From contig NZ_JAMJWG010000010.1 in the NCBI RefSeq assembly GCF_024435355.1, forward strand, positions 1 through 64,000: 64,000 nucleotides of DNA. The letters are read 5' to 3'. The notes beneath the pieces were generated by a model. The model searched no databases, had not been told where the DNA came from, and worked only from the letters and a program-made list of their open reading frames with translations. Below are positions 1 to 7,617 of this stretch, piece after piece (position 1 is the stretch's first letter; every line of letters begins with the position of its first letter). The DNA comes from Streptomyces odontomachi. GTDB lineage: Bacteria; Actinomycetota; Actinomycetes; Streptomycetales; Streptomycetaceae. The position numbers were made by a program, and so were the translations under genes.

Positions 1-19
1 CCGGTTCCCCAGGCTCCTG

Positions 20-838
20 CTAGCCGGCCACCGGATACATCGTTCCCCGGCGCCCCTCCGGCGAGGTCAGCCACTGGAGCTTCTCGGCCGTGTCGGTGCC
101 CTCCCGCGGGGTGTGCAGCGTGAGGGTGAGGTCGGGCCTGGCCGGCACGCGCAGGGAGGTGGACTCGAAGAGCAGCGGTCCGACGAGCGGGTTGTCGAGC
201 TCCTTGTTCATCACCCCGCTCGGGGCGATGTCCTGCCGCTCCCACAGCGCGGCGAACTCGTCGCTCTCCCGCCGCGCGCGGGCCACGACCTCCTCGAAGC
301 CGTCGTCATGCGGGCGCTCGGAGCAGGCGGCCCGGTACTGGGCCACCACCTGGGGGGCGTTCCGCTCCCAGCTGGTGGACCTGGCACGGTAGATCGGGTC
401 GGTGAAGAACATCACCAGGCAGTTGTTGTCCGCCTCGGGACGCATGCCGAGCACGAGGGCCGACGCGTCGTTGTACCGGATGTTGTTCCAGTACGGGTCC
501 ATGATGTGCGCCGGGTACGGCATCCAGGTGTCGATGAGCCGTTGGAGCCCCTCGCACATGTCCTCACCGGCCGCGGCGGCCTCCATCGCGGGCGGGTTGA
601 GCCCGGCCAGGACGTAGAGGTGGCGGCGCTCGGTGTTGTCGAGCCGCAGCACCCGTGCGACGGAGTCCAGCACCTGCGGCGAGACGGAGATGTCCCTGCC
701 CTGCTCGAGCCACTGGTACCAGGAGGCGCCGACTCCGGCGAGCACGGCGACCTCCTCGCGGCGCAGGCCCGGGGTGCGCCGCCGGCCACCCGCCGGCAGG
801 CCCGCCTCGGCCGGGGAGACCCGGGCCCGACGGCTCAT
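20..838 (-). CDS. XRE-family regulator with MmyB-like ligand-binding domain
   Basis: A DNA-binding regulator. The N-terminal part is a helix-turn-helix of the Streptomyces type (GLRREEVAVLAG, then WLEQGRD). The rest matches the MmyB-like ligand-binding fold (DPYWNNIRYNDA, then FTDP about 35 residues on). The stop is TAG. The start is uncertain. ATG at 838 gives 272 aa, but the conserved family helix GELREFL lies just upstream of it. The true start is therefore probably further upstream, and the in-frame candidates are GTG at 1096 and ATG at 1162. Neither has a clear ribosome site. It diverges from an exporter gene and a palindrome lies between them, so it probably represses or activates that exporter in response to a small molecule. 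This regulatory link is inferred from position. Confidence 0.8.
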   Translation of the reverse strand: MSRRARVSPAEAGLPAGGRRRTPGLRREEVAVLAGVGASWYQWLEQGRDISVSPQVLDSVARVLRLDNTERRHLYVLAGLNPPAMEAAAAGEDMCEGLQRLIDTWMPYPAHIMDPYWNNIRYNDASALVLGMRPEADNNCLVMFFTDPIYRARSTSWERNAPQVVAQYRAACSERPHDDGFEEVVARARRESDEFAALWERQDIAPSGVMNKELDNPLVGPLLFESTSLRVPARPDLTLTLHTPREGTDTAEKLQWLTSPEGRRGTMYPVAG

Positions 839-1117
839 CAGGAACTCGCGCAGTTCGCCGCGGCGCCGCGCCTTGGCCTGGTCGGAGACGACAGCGCCGG
901 CGATGGACGGGACCGCCGCACCGGCGGGGGCGGCGCCGGTCGCACCGGCCGGCCCGGCGCCGGCAGCGGTCCGCCCACCGGGGCGGCCCGCGGCCGATCC
1001 TGTGCCCCTGCCCGAAGTCCGTCCGCCCCGCTCCGCAGCCGCCACTTCTCCCCCTCGGTCCCTCGGTGCCCGTCGTCCGGCCTGCCAGGTCCGCACCCCC
1101 GTTGCGGTGCCGGCTGC

Positions 1118-1136
1118 CTGGTGGTGCGACCACCAG
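1118..1136. promoter_or_regulatory. Perfect 8-3-8 palindrome, candidate operator
   Basis: CTGGTGGT-gcg-ACCACCAG is a perfect inverted repeat about 40 bp before the exporter start and upstream of the divergent regulator. Size and placement fit an operator for the neighbouring HTH regulator. No convincing -35/-10 pair was placed around it. The region 839-1174 otherwise holds only the possible N-terminal extension of the regulator. Confidence 0.5.
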
Positions 1137-1174
1137 CATAAGTTCCCGCTCCCCACGTTCATTCCGAGCGCACG

Positions 1175-2773
1175 ATGCTCATGGTCATGCCGACAGAGAC
1201 CCACACGGACATCGCTTCCGATGTCGCCACCGACATCATCACCACCGCAGACCTCTCCGACCTCACCGAGCTCACCGAACCCGCCGACGTCAGCAGCGAG
1301 GGCACGGTCGTCCGGGCCGCCGCCGGCCGCGGCAGCACCGCCGCACGGGGCGCGGCCGCGTCGAACCCGTCTGCGCCCCCGCTCTCCCGCCGCGACCGTC
1401 TGGTGCTGTTCGTGCTGTGCGCGGCGCAGTTCATGGTCGCGCTCGACTTCTCCGTGCTGAACGTGGCGCTGCCCGTGCTCGGACCCGACCTGGGCATGAG
1501 CCCGGCGGCGCTGCAATGGGCGGTCACCGCGTTCGCCCTGCCGTCCGCCGGGTTCCTGCTGCTCTTCGGACGGATGGGGGACCTGTTCGGGCGACGCACG
1601 CTGTTCCTTTCGGGCCTCGCCCTGTTCGGAGCGGCCTCGCTGCTGGCGACGTTCGCCTGGGACCCGGCGTCGTTCCTGAGCGGACGGGCCCTCCAGGGTC
1701 TGGGGGCCGCGGCCATCGTGCCGACCGGGATGTCGTTGTTGACCACGGCGTTCCCCGAAGGGCCGCTGCGCGAGCGGGCCCTGGGCCTCAGCGGCACCCT
1801 GCTCTCGCTCGGCTTCACCGTCGGCATGGTCGCGGGCGGCGTCCTCACCGACGCGCTGGGCTGGCGCTCCACGATGGGCCTGCTGACGCTGTTCGCGCTG
1901 ATCGTGCTGCCGCTCGCGCCCGGTCTGCTGCCCGGCCCGGCACGGTCGGGTGCCGACGGCACGGCACGACCCCGGCTGGACGTGCCCGGCGCGGTGACCG
2001 TCACCGGCGGGCTGCTCTCGGTGGTCTACGCGCTGTCCACGGCCGCCGACCGCGGCTTCGGCGGCACCGATGTGATCGCCGCCCTGGTGGCCGGCGCCGT
2101 GCTGCTCACCGCGTTCGTCCGCATCGAGTCCCGCCCGCACGGTGCCGCAGGTGCCAAGGGCGCGCCCGAACCGCTGCTCTCGCTGTCGATGCTGCGGCGC
2201 CGCACGGTCGCGTTCGGCAACCTGGCCGGTCTCGTCACGTTCTCGATGATGCCGGCGCTGGTGTTCGCACTGACCCTGTACTTCCAGGAGGTGCTGCGGC
2301 TGTCCGCCTTCCAGACGGGTCTGGTCTTCGGGGTGCAGGGCGTGCTGTCGGTGCTCGCCGGCACGTTCGCGCCCCGGGTCATCGGCCGCCTGGGCGCGCA
2401 CCGGGCGCTGACCGTCGCCCTGTTCAGCCAGGGGCTGCTCACCGCCACGCTGCTGTTCCTCGGCACCGGTGGCCGGTCGGTCGTGCTGGCCACGGTCGGC
2501 GTCGCACTGGCCAGCATGGGGCACCTCGGCGTCATCGTCGCCTACGGCGTGACGGTCACCTCCGGAGTGCCGGACGACCAGCAGGGCCTGGCCTCCGGCC
2601 TGGTCACGTCCACCCAGCAGATCGGCATCACGCTCGGCATCCCGCTGCTCGGCGTGCTGGCCACGACGGCGCCGGACCTGTCGGTCGGCGTGCACACGGT
2701 GGTGGGCCTGGACGCGGCGGTCGTCCTGGCGGCCGGCGTGCTGGTGGGCCTGGGACTGCGGCGGCGCGGCTGA
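1175..2773 (+). CDS. MFS drug/metabolite exporter, 14-TM DHA2 (EmrB/QacA) type
   Basis: An integral membrane proton antiporter of 532 aa. The MFS motif A appears as GRMGDLFGRR after the second helix. The exporter motif C region reads GFTVGMVAGGVLTDALGWR in helix five. The length and the extra central helices indicate the 14-segment DHA2 group. A hydrophilic, Thr/Ala-rich N-terminus of about 65 residues precedes the first helix, which is longer than usual. Three in-frame ATGs (1175, 1181, 1187) compete as start and none has a good ribosome site. It diverges from the MmyB-type regulator and is the likely target of that protein. The substrate cannot be told from sequence. Confidence 0.85.
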   Translation: MLMVMPTETHTDIASDVATDIITTADLSDLTELTEPADVSSEGTVVRAAAGRGSTAARGAAASNPSAPPLSRRDRLVLFVLCAAQFMVALDFSVLNVALPVLGPDLGMSPAALQWAVTAFALPSAGFLLLFGRMGDLFGRRTLFLSGLALFGAASLLATFAWDPASFLSGRALQGLGAAAIVPTGMSLLTTAFPEGPLRERALGLSGTLLSLGFTVGMVAGGVLTDALGWRSTMGLLTLFALIVLPLAPGLLPGPARSGADGTARPRLDVPGAVTVTGGLLSVVYALSTAADRGFGGTDVIAALVAGAVLLTAFVRIESRPHGAAGAKGAPEPLLSLSMLRRRTVAFGNLAGLVTFSMMPALVFALTLYFQEVLRLSAFQTGLVFGVQGVLSVLAGTFAPRVIGRLGAHRALTVALFSQGLLTATLLFLGTGGRSVVLATVGVALASMGHLGVIVAYGVTVTSGVPDDQQGLASGLVTSTQQIGITLGIPLLGVLATTAPDLSVGVHTVVGLDAAVVLAAGVLVGLGLRRRG

Positions 2774-2878
2774 GGCCGGCCACCCGCCCGACCGTCGGGT
2801 TGCGCCCCGGGGCGTTCCCGTGCCCGGGACCTGCGCGTGCCGGGCTTGCGTGGGTGGCGCGTGGCCCGCCCGGCGGCT

Positions 2879-5662
2879 TCAGCTGACGATCGCCCCCGCG
2901 CTGGCCAGGAGCTCCGGCAGCGTGCCCTCGAAGTCGGGCATGAGGCGCACGGCCAGGGCCCATGCCTCGACGTCGTCGCCGAGGTGGGTGCGCACGAGGT
3001 CCGTGACGGTCGTTCGGGCCTCGCGCAGCTCCGCGGCGACGGTGGCGTCGGCACGGCCGTCGACGGTGCGGGCGGTCTCGTCCTCGGGCCCCGTGAGTGC
3101 CGTGCCGAGGAAGGCCGTGCCGAGGAAGGCCGTGCAGGCCCGGGCGGGGGACGCGTCCCGCAGCACCTCGGCGAAGCCGACCAGGCCGGCCCGGTAGACG
3201 TCGGACAACCAGGGGCACTTGCCGCCGTGCATCGGCAGCGGAAGCTTCTTCAGCATCTCGGGCACCGTCGGCGGCCGGCTGCCCCGGCGCGGGGTGTAGT
3301 GCCGGTGCGACAGGCGCAGCTTCGCCTCACGGGCGTCCCGGGTGATCTCGGGTGGGCACTCGGCCAGTCCGGCAAGTCCGACCAGGAGCCGGTCGTGCAG
3401 TGGCCCGGTGCGGTGCGCGGCGAGCAGGAGGTCCCACGGCACCGGTGCGGGTCCGTTCTCCTCGGCCCACAGGTCGAGTGCCCGGGTCAGCTCGTCGCCC
3501 CCGGGGCCGTAGCCGTTCGCCTGGAGGAACGCCGCCTGGCCGGCCGGGCTCGCGGCCTCGGCCTGCGCGGTGCGCAGCAGGGTGAGGCCGTCGGCCGCCT
3601 CCAGTGCCCGGCCAGCCGTCTTCACGATGTCCCGGGGCAGCGGGTGCCGGCCCGGTTTGCGCCCCGGGAAGCGGGTCTCGTCCAGCAACGCCCGTACCTC
3701 GCCGGGGCCGTGCCGCTCCCACAGGCGAATCAGCATCAGCAGGTACTGGGCGTCGGTGTGGACCTTGACGCGTGGGCTGCCCAGGAGCACCCGGCACAGC
3801 AGCGGATCACCGGAGTCGCAGGCCGGCAACAGCCAGTTGCGCCGGGCGCTCTCCTTGAGGCCGTTGACAAGGGCTGCCGTGAGCGGCAGACGGTCGTCCT
3901 GGGGAGTGGCCTCTTCGGAGGCTGCGCCGGCACCTTCGGTGGGGGTGGTGTCCGGGTCGGCCCAGTGGCGGCCGGAGAGGACGTGGCGGCGCTGGGCGGC
4001 GGTGAGGTTGGTGTACAGGAAGAGCGCGGCGTTGACCTCGGGGTCGTCGTAGCGGATCAGTTCCTCGATGACGTCGGCGGGGGTCGTCCACTGGCCCGCG
4101 AGACCTGCGAGGACGGCGGCGCCGTGCGTCTGTACGAGGTGGTCGCGCAGCTCGGGGGCCGGATCGTGCCACAGCAGCAGGTACTGGATGGTGCGGGCGT
4201 CCATCTCCGCGCCGACGGCGCGTTGGGTGGCCGGATCGGCCCGGTCGAAGAGGTGCAGCCAGGCGGTTCGACCGAGCGAGTTGCCGCGCGGGGGGAATTC
4301 GGGACCCACCGGCTTGGGCCATCCCTTGCCCCGGTGTCGGGATGCTGCGTCCAGCGCGGCGTCGACGGCCTCGGACACCGTTCCGCTGAAGCGCGGCAGC
4401 AGGGTGTACAGGGCCCGCCAGGGCGCGAAGTCGGCGCCCAGCCGGGCCACCTGGGCGGCGAGGGCGGAACGCACCCGTCCGTCGTCGTGTGGCAGCCCGT
4501 CCAGGACCTTACGAGCCGGCCGGACCTCGCCCAGCACCCGCGGCACGGGGAAGGCACCCGAGGCGATCCCCGGCGGCAGGACGTCGCGCAGGGTCTCCTC
4601 CTCGGCGGAGAAGTCGACGGCCGACAGCATCGGCCAGTGCAGCGCACCGACCGGTTCCGACAGGCCCCGGTGCCAGACGAAGGCCTCGACGGCGAGTTCC
4701 TCCGGGCAGCCCTCCTGCTGCCACAGCAGGCGCAGGCCCTCGGACGAGAACCGCTTCTCGCGGTGGGCGGCGAGCAGCGCGTGCCAGTCCAGCGGCGTTC
4801 CCTCCGGCAGCGACGTGTAATGCCACTCCGTGTCGTACATCAGCTCGATCAGCTCGTGGAGCGTGGCCGGGGCGTGCTCCCGATGGCCGGAGGTGTGGCC
4901 GGTGACCGGTGGGAACGCGGTGTCCGCCGCACCCTGGCGTGCGCCGGAGCCGGTGACCGGCTGCTCGGCCGCCGCGTGCCGCGCCTCCTGGGCCACGCGG
5001 ATCGCCTCGTCGAGCAGCGCCGCCGGATCGGCCGACGCACAGGCCAGCCGCACCTGCTCGGCGACCTGCCGGCACAGGGCGGGTGGTTCCGTCTGGGCCA
5101 GCACGGTCGAGCGGAGCGTCTCCACGCCCCCGTGCGCCAGGACGTTCCGGCAGGCGCGCAGCTCGTCCTCGGCGGTCCGGTCGCCCACGGTCTTGACCAG
5201 CGCGTGCCGGACCAGGTCGGGGAAGGGGCTGTGGAGCGCGGGCAGCAGGGTGGGCGCGCGGTCGTCCTCGAGCAGCTTGGCGACCAGCCCGTCCGGGTCG
5301 CGCCAGCCGGGTGCGTCGGCGGTGGCGGCCGCGCCCTGCCAGACCTTGGCGCGCTCTTCGGCGGTCCTGAGCCTGCCGGTCCAGCTGGTGAGCCCGTAGA
5401 GCGCGACGGCCAGATCCGGGTCGCCCAGCGCCGCCAGCCGGTCGTAGAGGGCGCCGCGCCGGGTGGCCGCGCCGGCGAGGACCCTGCGGAACTCCGGATC
5501 CGTCGTGTCGAAGACCTCGTCGACGAGTACCGGGGGCAGTGGCTCGTCGCTGCCCAGCAGCGCGGCGGTCTCCTCGGGTAGCCGGGTCAGGAGCGCACGG
5601 GTGAGGGCCCGGTCGGCGAGGGCGTAGGCGGCCGAGGTGACGGGCGGATCGGCGAGTTGCAT
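2879..5662 (-). CDS. Large alpha-helical repeat protein, paralogue of the 9783-12353 protein
   Basis: A 927-aa protein of unknown function with no signal peptide or membrane segment. It is rich in Leu, Ala and Arg and reads like a HEAT-type solenoid. It is clearly paralogous to the product of 9783-12353: both share SAAY-x-LA at the N-terminus, CR-x-VLAHGG near residue 170, LIRLWERHGP-type motifs near residue 650 and an EAWALAV-x-LMPDF C-terminus. A motif W-x3-L-x-AAHR ... CP-x-EL occurs twice, at about 291-324 and 741-773. ATG at 5662 was chosen because homology with the paralogue begins about ten residues inside it. Longer in-frame extensions would run into the MITE-like repeat. It diverges from the vWA and ATPase genes and probably works with them as scaffold or adaptor. 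That role is inference. Confidence 0.8.
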   Translation of the reverse strand: MQLADPPVTSAAYALADRALTRALLTRLPEETAALLGSDEPLPPVLVDEVFDTTDPEFRRVLAGAATRRGALYDRLAALGDPDLAVALYGLTSWTGRLRTAEERAKVWQGAAATADAPGWRDPDGLVAKLLEDDRAPTLLPALHSPFPDLVRHALVKTVGDRTAEDELRACRNVLAHGGVETLRSTVLAQTEPPALCRQVAEQVRLACASADPAALLDEAIRVAQEARHAAAEQPVTGSGARQGAADTAFPPVTGHTSGHREHAPATLHELIELMYDTEWHYTSLPEGTPLDWHALLAAHREKRFSSEGLRLLWQQEGCPEELAVEAFVWHRGLSEPVGALHWPMLSAVDFSAEEETLRDVLPPGIASGAFPVPRVLGEVRPARKVLDGLPHDDGRVRSALAAQVARLGADFAPWRALYTLLPRFSGTVSEAVDAALDAASRHRGKGWPKPVGPEFPPRGNSLGRTAWLHLFDRADPATQRAVGAEMDARTIQYLLLWHDPAPELRDHLVQTHGAAVLAGLAGQWTTPADVIEELIRYDDPEVNAALFLYTNLTAAQRRHVLSGRHWADPDTTPTEGAGAASEEATPQDDRLPLTAALVNGLKESARRNWLLPACDSGDPLLCRVLLGSPRVKVHTDAQYLLMLIRLWERHGPGEVRALLDETRFPGRKPGRHPLPRDIVKTAGRALEAADGLTLLRTAQAEAASPAGQAAFLQANGYGPGGDELTRALDLWAEENGPAPVPWDLLLAAHRTGPLHDRLLVGLAGLAECPPEITRDAREAKLRLSHRHYTPRRGSRPPTVPEMLKKLPLPMHGGKCPWLSDVYRAGLVGFAEVLRDASPARACTAFLGTAFLGTALTGPEDETARTVDGRADATVAAELREARTTVTDLVRTHLGDDVEAWALAVRLMPDFEGTLPELLASAGAIVS

Positions 5663-5780
5663 ACGGGACTTTCCGGGGTGGTGGTGCCGGACAGGACGTG
5701 CGGGGGCGGGGTGAACGCTATCCGGCGGGCGTCCGGCTGTCAGACCCCGCCGGTAACTTGGGAGTTGGGAACGAGGGGGA

Positions 5781-5896
5781 CTAGGTCCTGTCGTCAAACT
5801 CCCGTCTGCCTGGCGACGCCATGCACGCACTCTCGCCGCACCTGACGCCGCCAGGCCGCCCTTCGGGCAACGACGGGAGTCTGACGACAGGACCTA
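5781..5896. mobile_element. MITE-like element, 25-bp terminal inverted repeats
   Basis: Both ends read CTAG followed inward by GTCCTGTCGTCA-(A/G)-ACTCCCGTC, one mismatch in the 25-bp arm. A second, inner inverted repeat (GCCTGGCG at 5809, CGCCAGGC at 5849) continues the symmetry. No transposase is encoded. Size, symmetry and the CTAG/TA ends fit a non-autonomous element mobilised by an IS630/Tc1- or IS5-type transposase. It sits between the divergent solenoid and vWA genes and may supply or disrupt promoter sequence. The rest of 5663-6001 shows nothing else I recognise except a ribosome site at 5985. Confidence 0.75.
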
Positions 5897-6001
5897 GCGG
5901 GGCCCGCGCCGGTGGACGTGCGTCAGGTCCGCGGTGCCGCGCCCGGGCCCGCCCCCCGCCGAGCCGGGATCACGCGACGTGCGCAAGGAGACAAGCAGCC
6001 G

Positions 6002-6040
6002 ATGACCACAGGTCCGACGCGGAAAGCCACCGGTCGATGA
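6002..6040 (+). CDS. Possible 12-codon leader ORF coupled to the vWA gene
   Basis: ATG at 6002 follows AAGGAG (5985-5990) by 11 nt, the best ribosome site in the region. It opens 12 codons (MTTGPTRKATGR) and stops at TGA 6038-6040. That stop overlaps the ATG at 6037 that begins the vWA protein (ATGA). Either this is a translated leader that couples expression of the vWA gene, or it is the true N-terminus separated from the rest by an indel. Sequence alone cannot decide. Confidence 0.4.
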   Translation: MTTGPTRKATGR

Positions 6041-7542
6041 CCCGGCCCCCGGCCGAAGGCCGCGCGCAGCCGCCCGCCCTCGCCGGCGCCACCGATGCGC
6101 ACGTGAGGCGGCGCCCGGTCATCGACGTCACCGACCGGCGCGCCCTGCTGGCCTGCGAGGCCGGCCCCCCGGAGGTGACCGAAGCGGGCCGCCGGCTGAA
6201 GGAGGCCGCGCTGCTCGACTTCGGGGTCAAGGAGAGCGTGATCGCCTCCTGGCTGTACGCCAAGTGCCACCACCAGATCCCCACCGCCGCCGTGCCGACC
6301 GCCGCCGTGGTGGCCAGCGGCGACGGCACCTGTCTGCTGCTGTACAACCCCGCGTTCTTCGTGGAGATCGGCGCCGGCGGAGTGCGGTTCGTCCTCTTCC
6401 ACGAGGCCCGCCACCTGATCCACCGGCACCTTTACGTGGCGGACGACCTGCTGGCCGACCCGGTCTTCGAGCTGGCCACGGAGGTGTCCATCAACCATGT
6501 GGCCATGGTCCGGCTCCGCCAGGGCGTGCCGACCCGCAAGGTCCCCGACGGCAAGGGCGGCACCGTGCGCGAGAAGGTCGGCGTCGACCCGCGCGACATC
6601 CACCGGCGTTACCAGGAGGATCTCGAGAAGCAGGGCCTCGACCCGCTGATGTACGACGACTTCGTCCGTACCGACCTGACGATCTACGGCGAGTTGCAGC
6701 GCATGCGCAATCCCCCGGTGCCGCCCCCGGAGCTGTGCGTGCATCTCGTTCCGGACGGCGGCAAGGGCGAGGAGACCGGAGTCAGCCGGCTGCCGATGGA
6801 CGCCGAGACGGTGGCCTCGGTGGTGGACGCGGCGCTGAGCGAGACGATGCGGGCCGCGCTGCGCCGCGGCGGCCTGGCCCGGGACGAGCTGCTGGGACTG
6901 GCGGACCGCTCGGAGTCCGGCGGCGATCGGCTGACCAAGATGTGGGGCCGCCTGGGGCTGTCCGCGCTGCGCGGCCGGACGCCGAAGACCCGCCGCGTTC
7001 AGTGGTGGAAGCGCTGGCTTTCGGACACCTTCGCATCCAAGCTGCGCGAGGGCGAGCGGCTGATCTACCCGAAGAAGCAGGGCGCCGTGCTGCTGGCGCT
7101 CGGGCACGAGCCGATGCTGTCCCGGCGCGGCGCCGAGCGCACCAAGGTCGTGGTCGTCGCGCTCGACACCTCAGGGTCGATGCCGGACGAGGTCATCGAC
7201 TGGGTCACCAAGCTCGTCGGCAGCACCGAGGGGGTCGAGACCCACTGGCTGAGCTTCGACGGTGTGGTGATGCCCTTCGTCCCGGGTGAGCGCGTGCTCG
7301 GTGGCGGCGGCACCGACTTCAAGAACGTCGTCGACTACGTGGAAGGCCGCCTGGAGGTGGACGGCAAGCGCTTCGAGGAGAACGCCGACGCCGTGATCAT
7401 GGTGACCGACGGCTACGCCCCCGCGGTCACCCCGTCCCGTCCCGACCGCTGGATCTGGCTGATCACGGACGGTGGCGACGACTGGCCGGAGCGGCATGAT
7501 CCGCCGATGTCCTGCCACCGGGTGGTCACCGGCGACGGCTGA
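6037..7542 (+). CDS. Metallopeptidase-like plus vWA domain protein (DUF2201-like)
   Basis: A 501-aa soluble protein with two parts. Residues about 30-200 form a zincin-like domain: HEARH at 122-126 matches HExxH, and ATEVSINH at 147-154 resembles the conserved helix of DUF2201 N-terminal domains. Residues about 365-500 form a von Willebrand A-like domain with a full metal-binding set: D377-T-S-G-S381, T426 in GGGGTDF and D458 in VTDG. ATG 6037 was chosen because upstream codons run through the repeat element and no other start has support. It has no ribosome site of its own and overlaps the stop of a 12-codon ORF. Downstream lies a MoxR-like ATPase, the usual partner of vWA proteins. A regulated protease or conflict-system core is inferred. 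Confidence 0.8.
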   Translation: MTRPPAEGRAQPPALAGATDAHVRRRPVIDVTDRRALLACEAGPPEVTEAGRRLKEAALLDFGVKESVIASWLYAKCHHQIPTAAVPTAAVVASGDGTCLLLYNPAFFVEIGAGGVRFVLFHEARHLIHRHLYVADDLLADPVFELATEVSINHVAMVRLRQGVPTRKVPDGKGGTVREKVGVDPRDIHRRYQEDLEKQGLDPLMYDDFVRTDLTIYGELQRMRNPPVPPPELCVHLVPDGGKGEETGVSRLPMDAETVASVVDAALSETMRAALRRGGLARDELLGLADRSESGGDRLTKMWGRLGLSALRGRTPKTRRVQWWKRWLSDTFASKLREGERLIYPKKQGAVLLALGHEPMLSRRGAERTKVVVVALDTSGSMPDEVIDWVTKLVGSTEGVETHWLSFDGVVMPFVPGERVLGGGGTDFKNVVDYVEGRLEVDGKRFEENADAVIMVTDGYAPAVTPSRPDRWIWLITDGGDDWPERHDPPMSCHRVVTGDG

Positions 7543-7617
7543 CACCGCCGGGTACCGCCCCGCCCACCGCCCTTTCCCTCACCCGCACCCCCCTTGAGCC
7601 AAGGAGACGACACCACC

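Noticed and set aside
2837..5581. Long open frame on the + strand opposite the first solenoid gene
   Set aside because: It is an antisense shadow produced by GC codon bias; composition is Arg/Gly/Gln-rich and no domain is seen.
5821..6036. Upstream extension of the vWA protein from ATG 5821
   Set aside because: The codons lie in the MITE-like element and low-complexity DNA and have no ribosome site.
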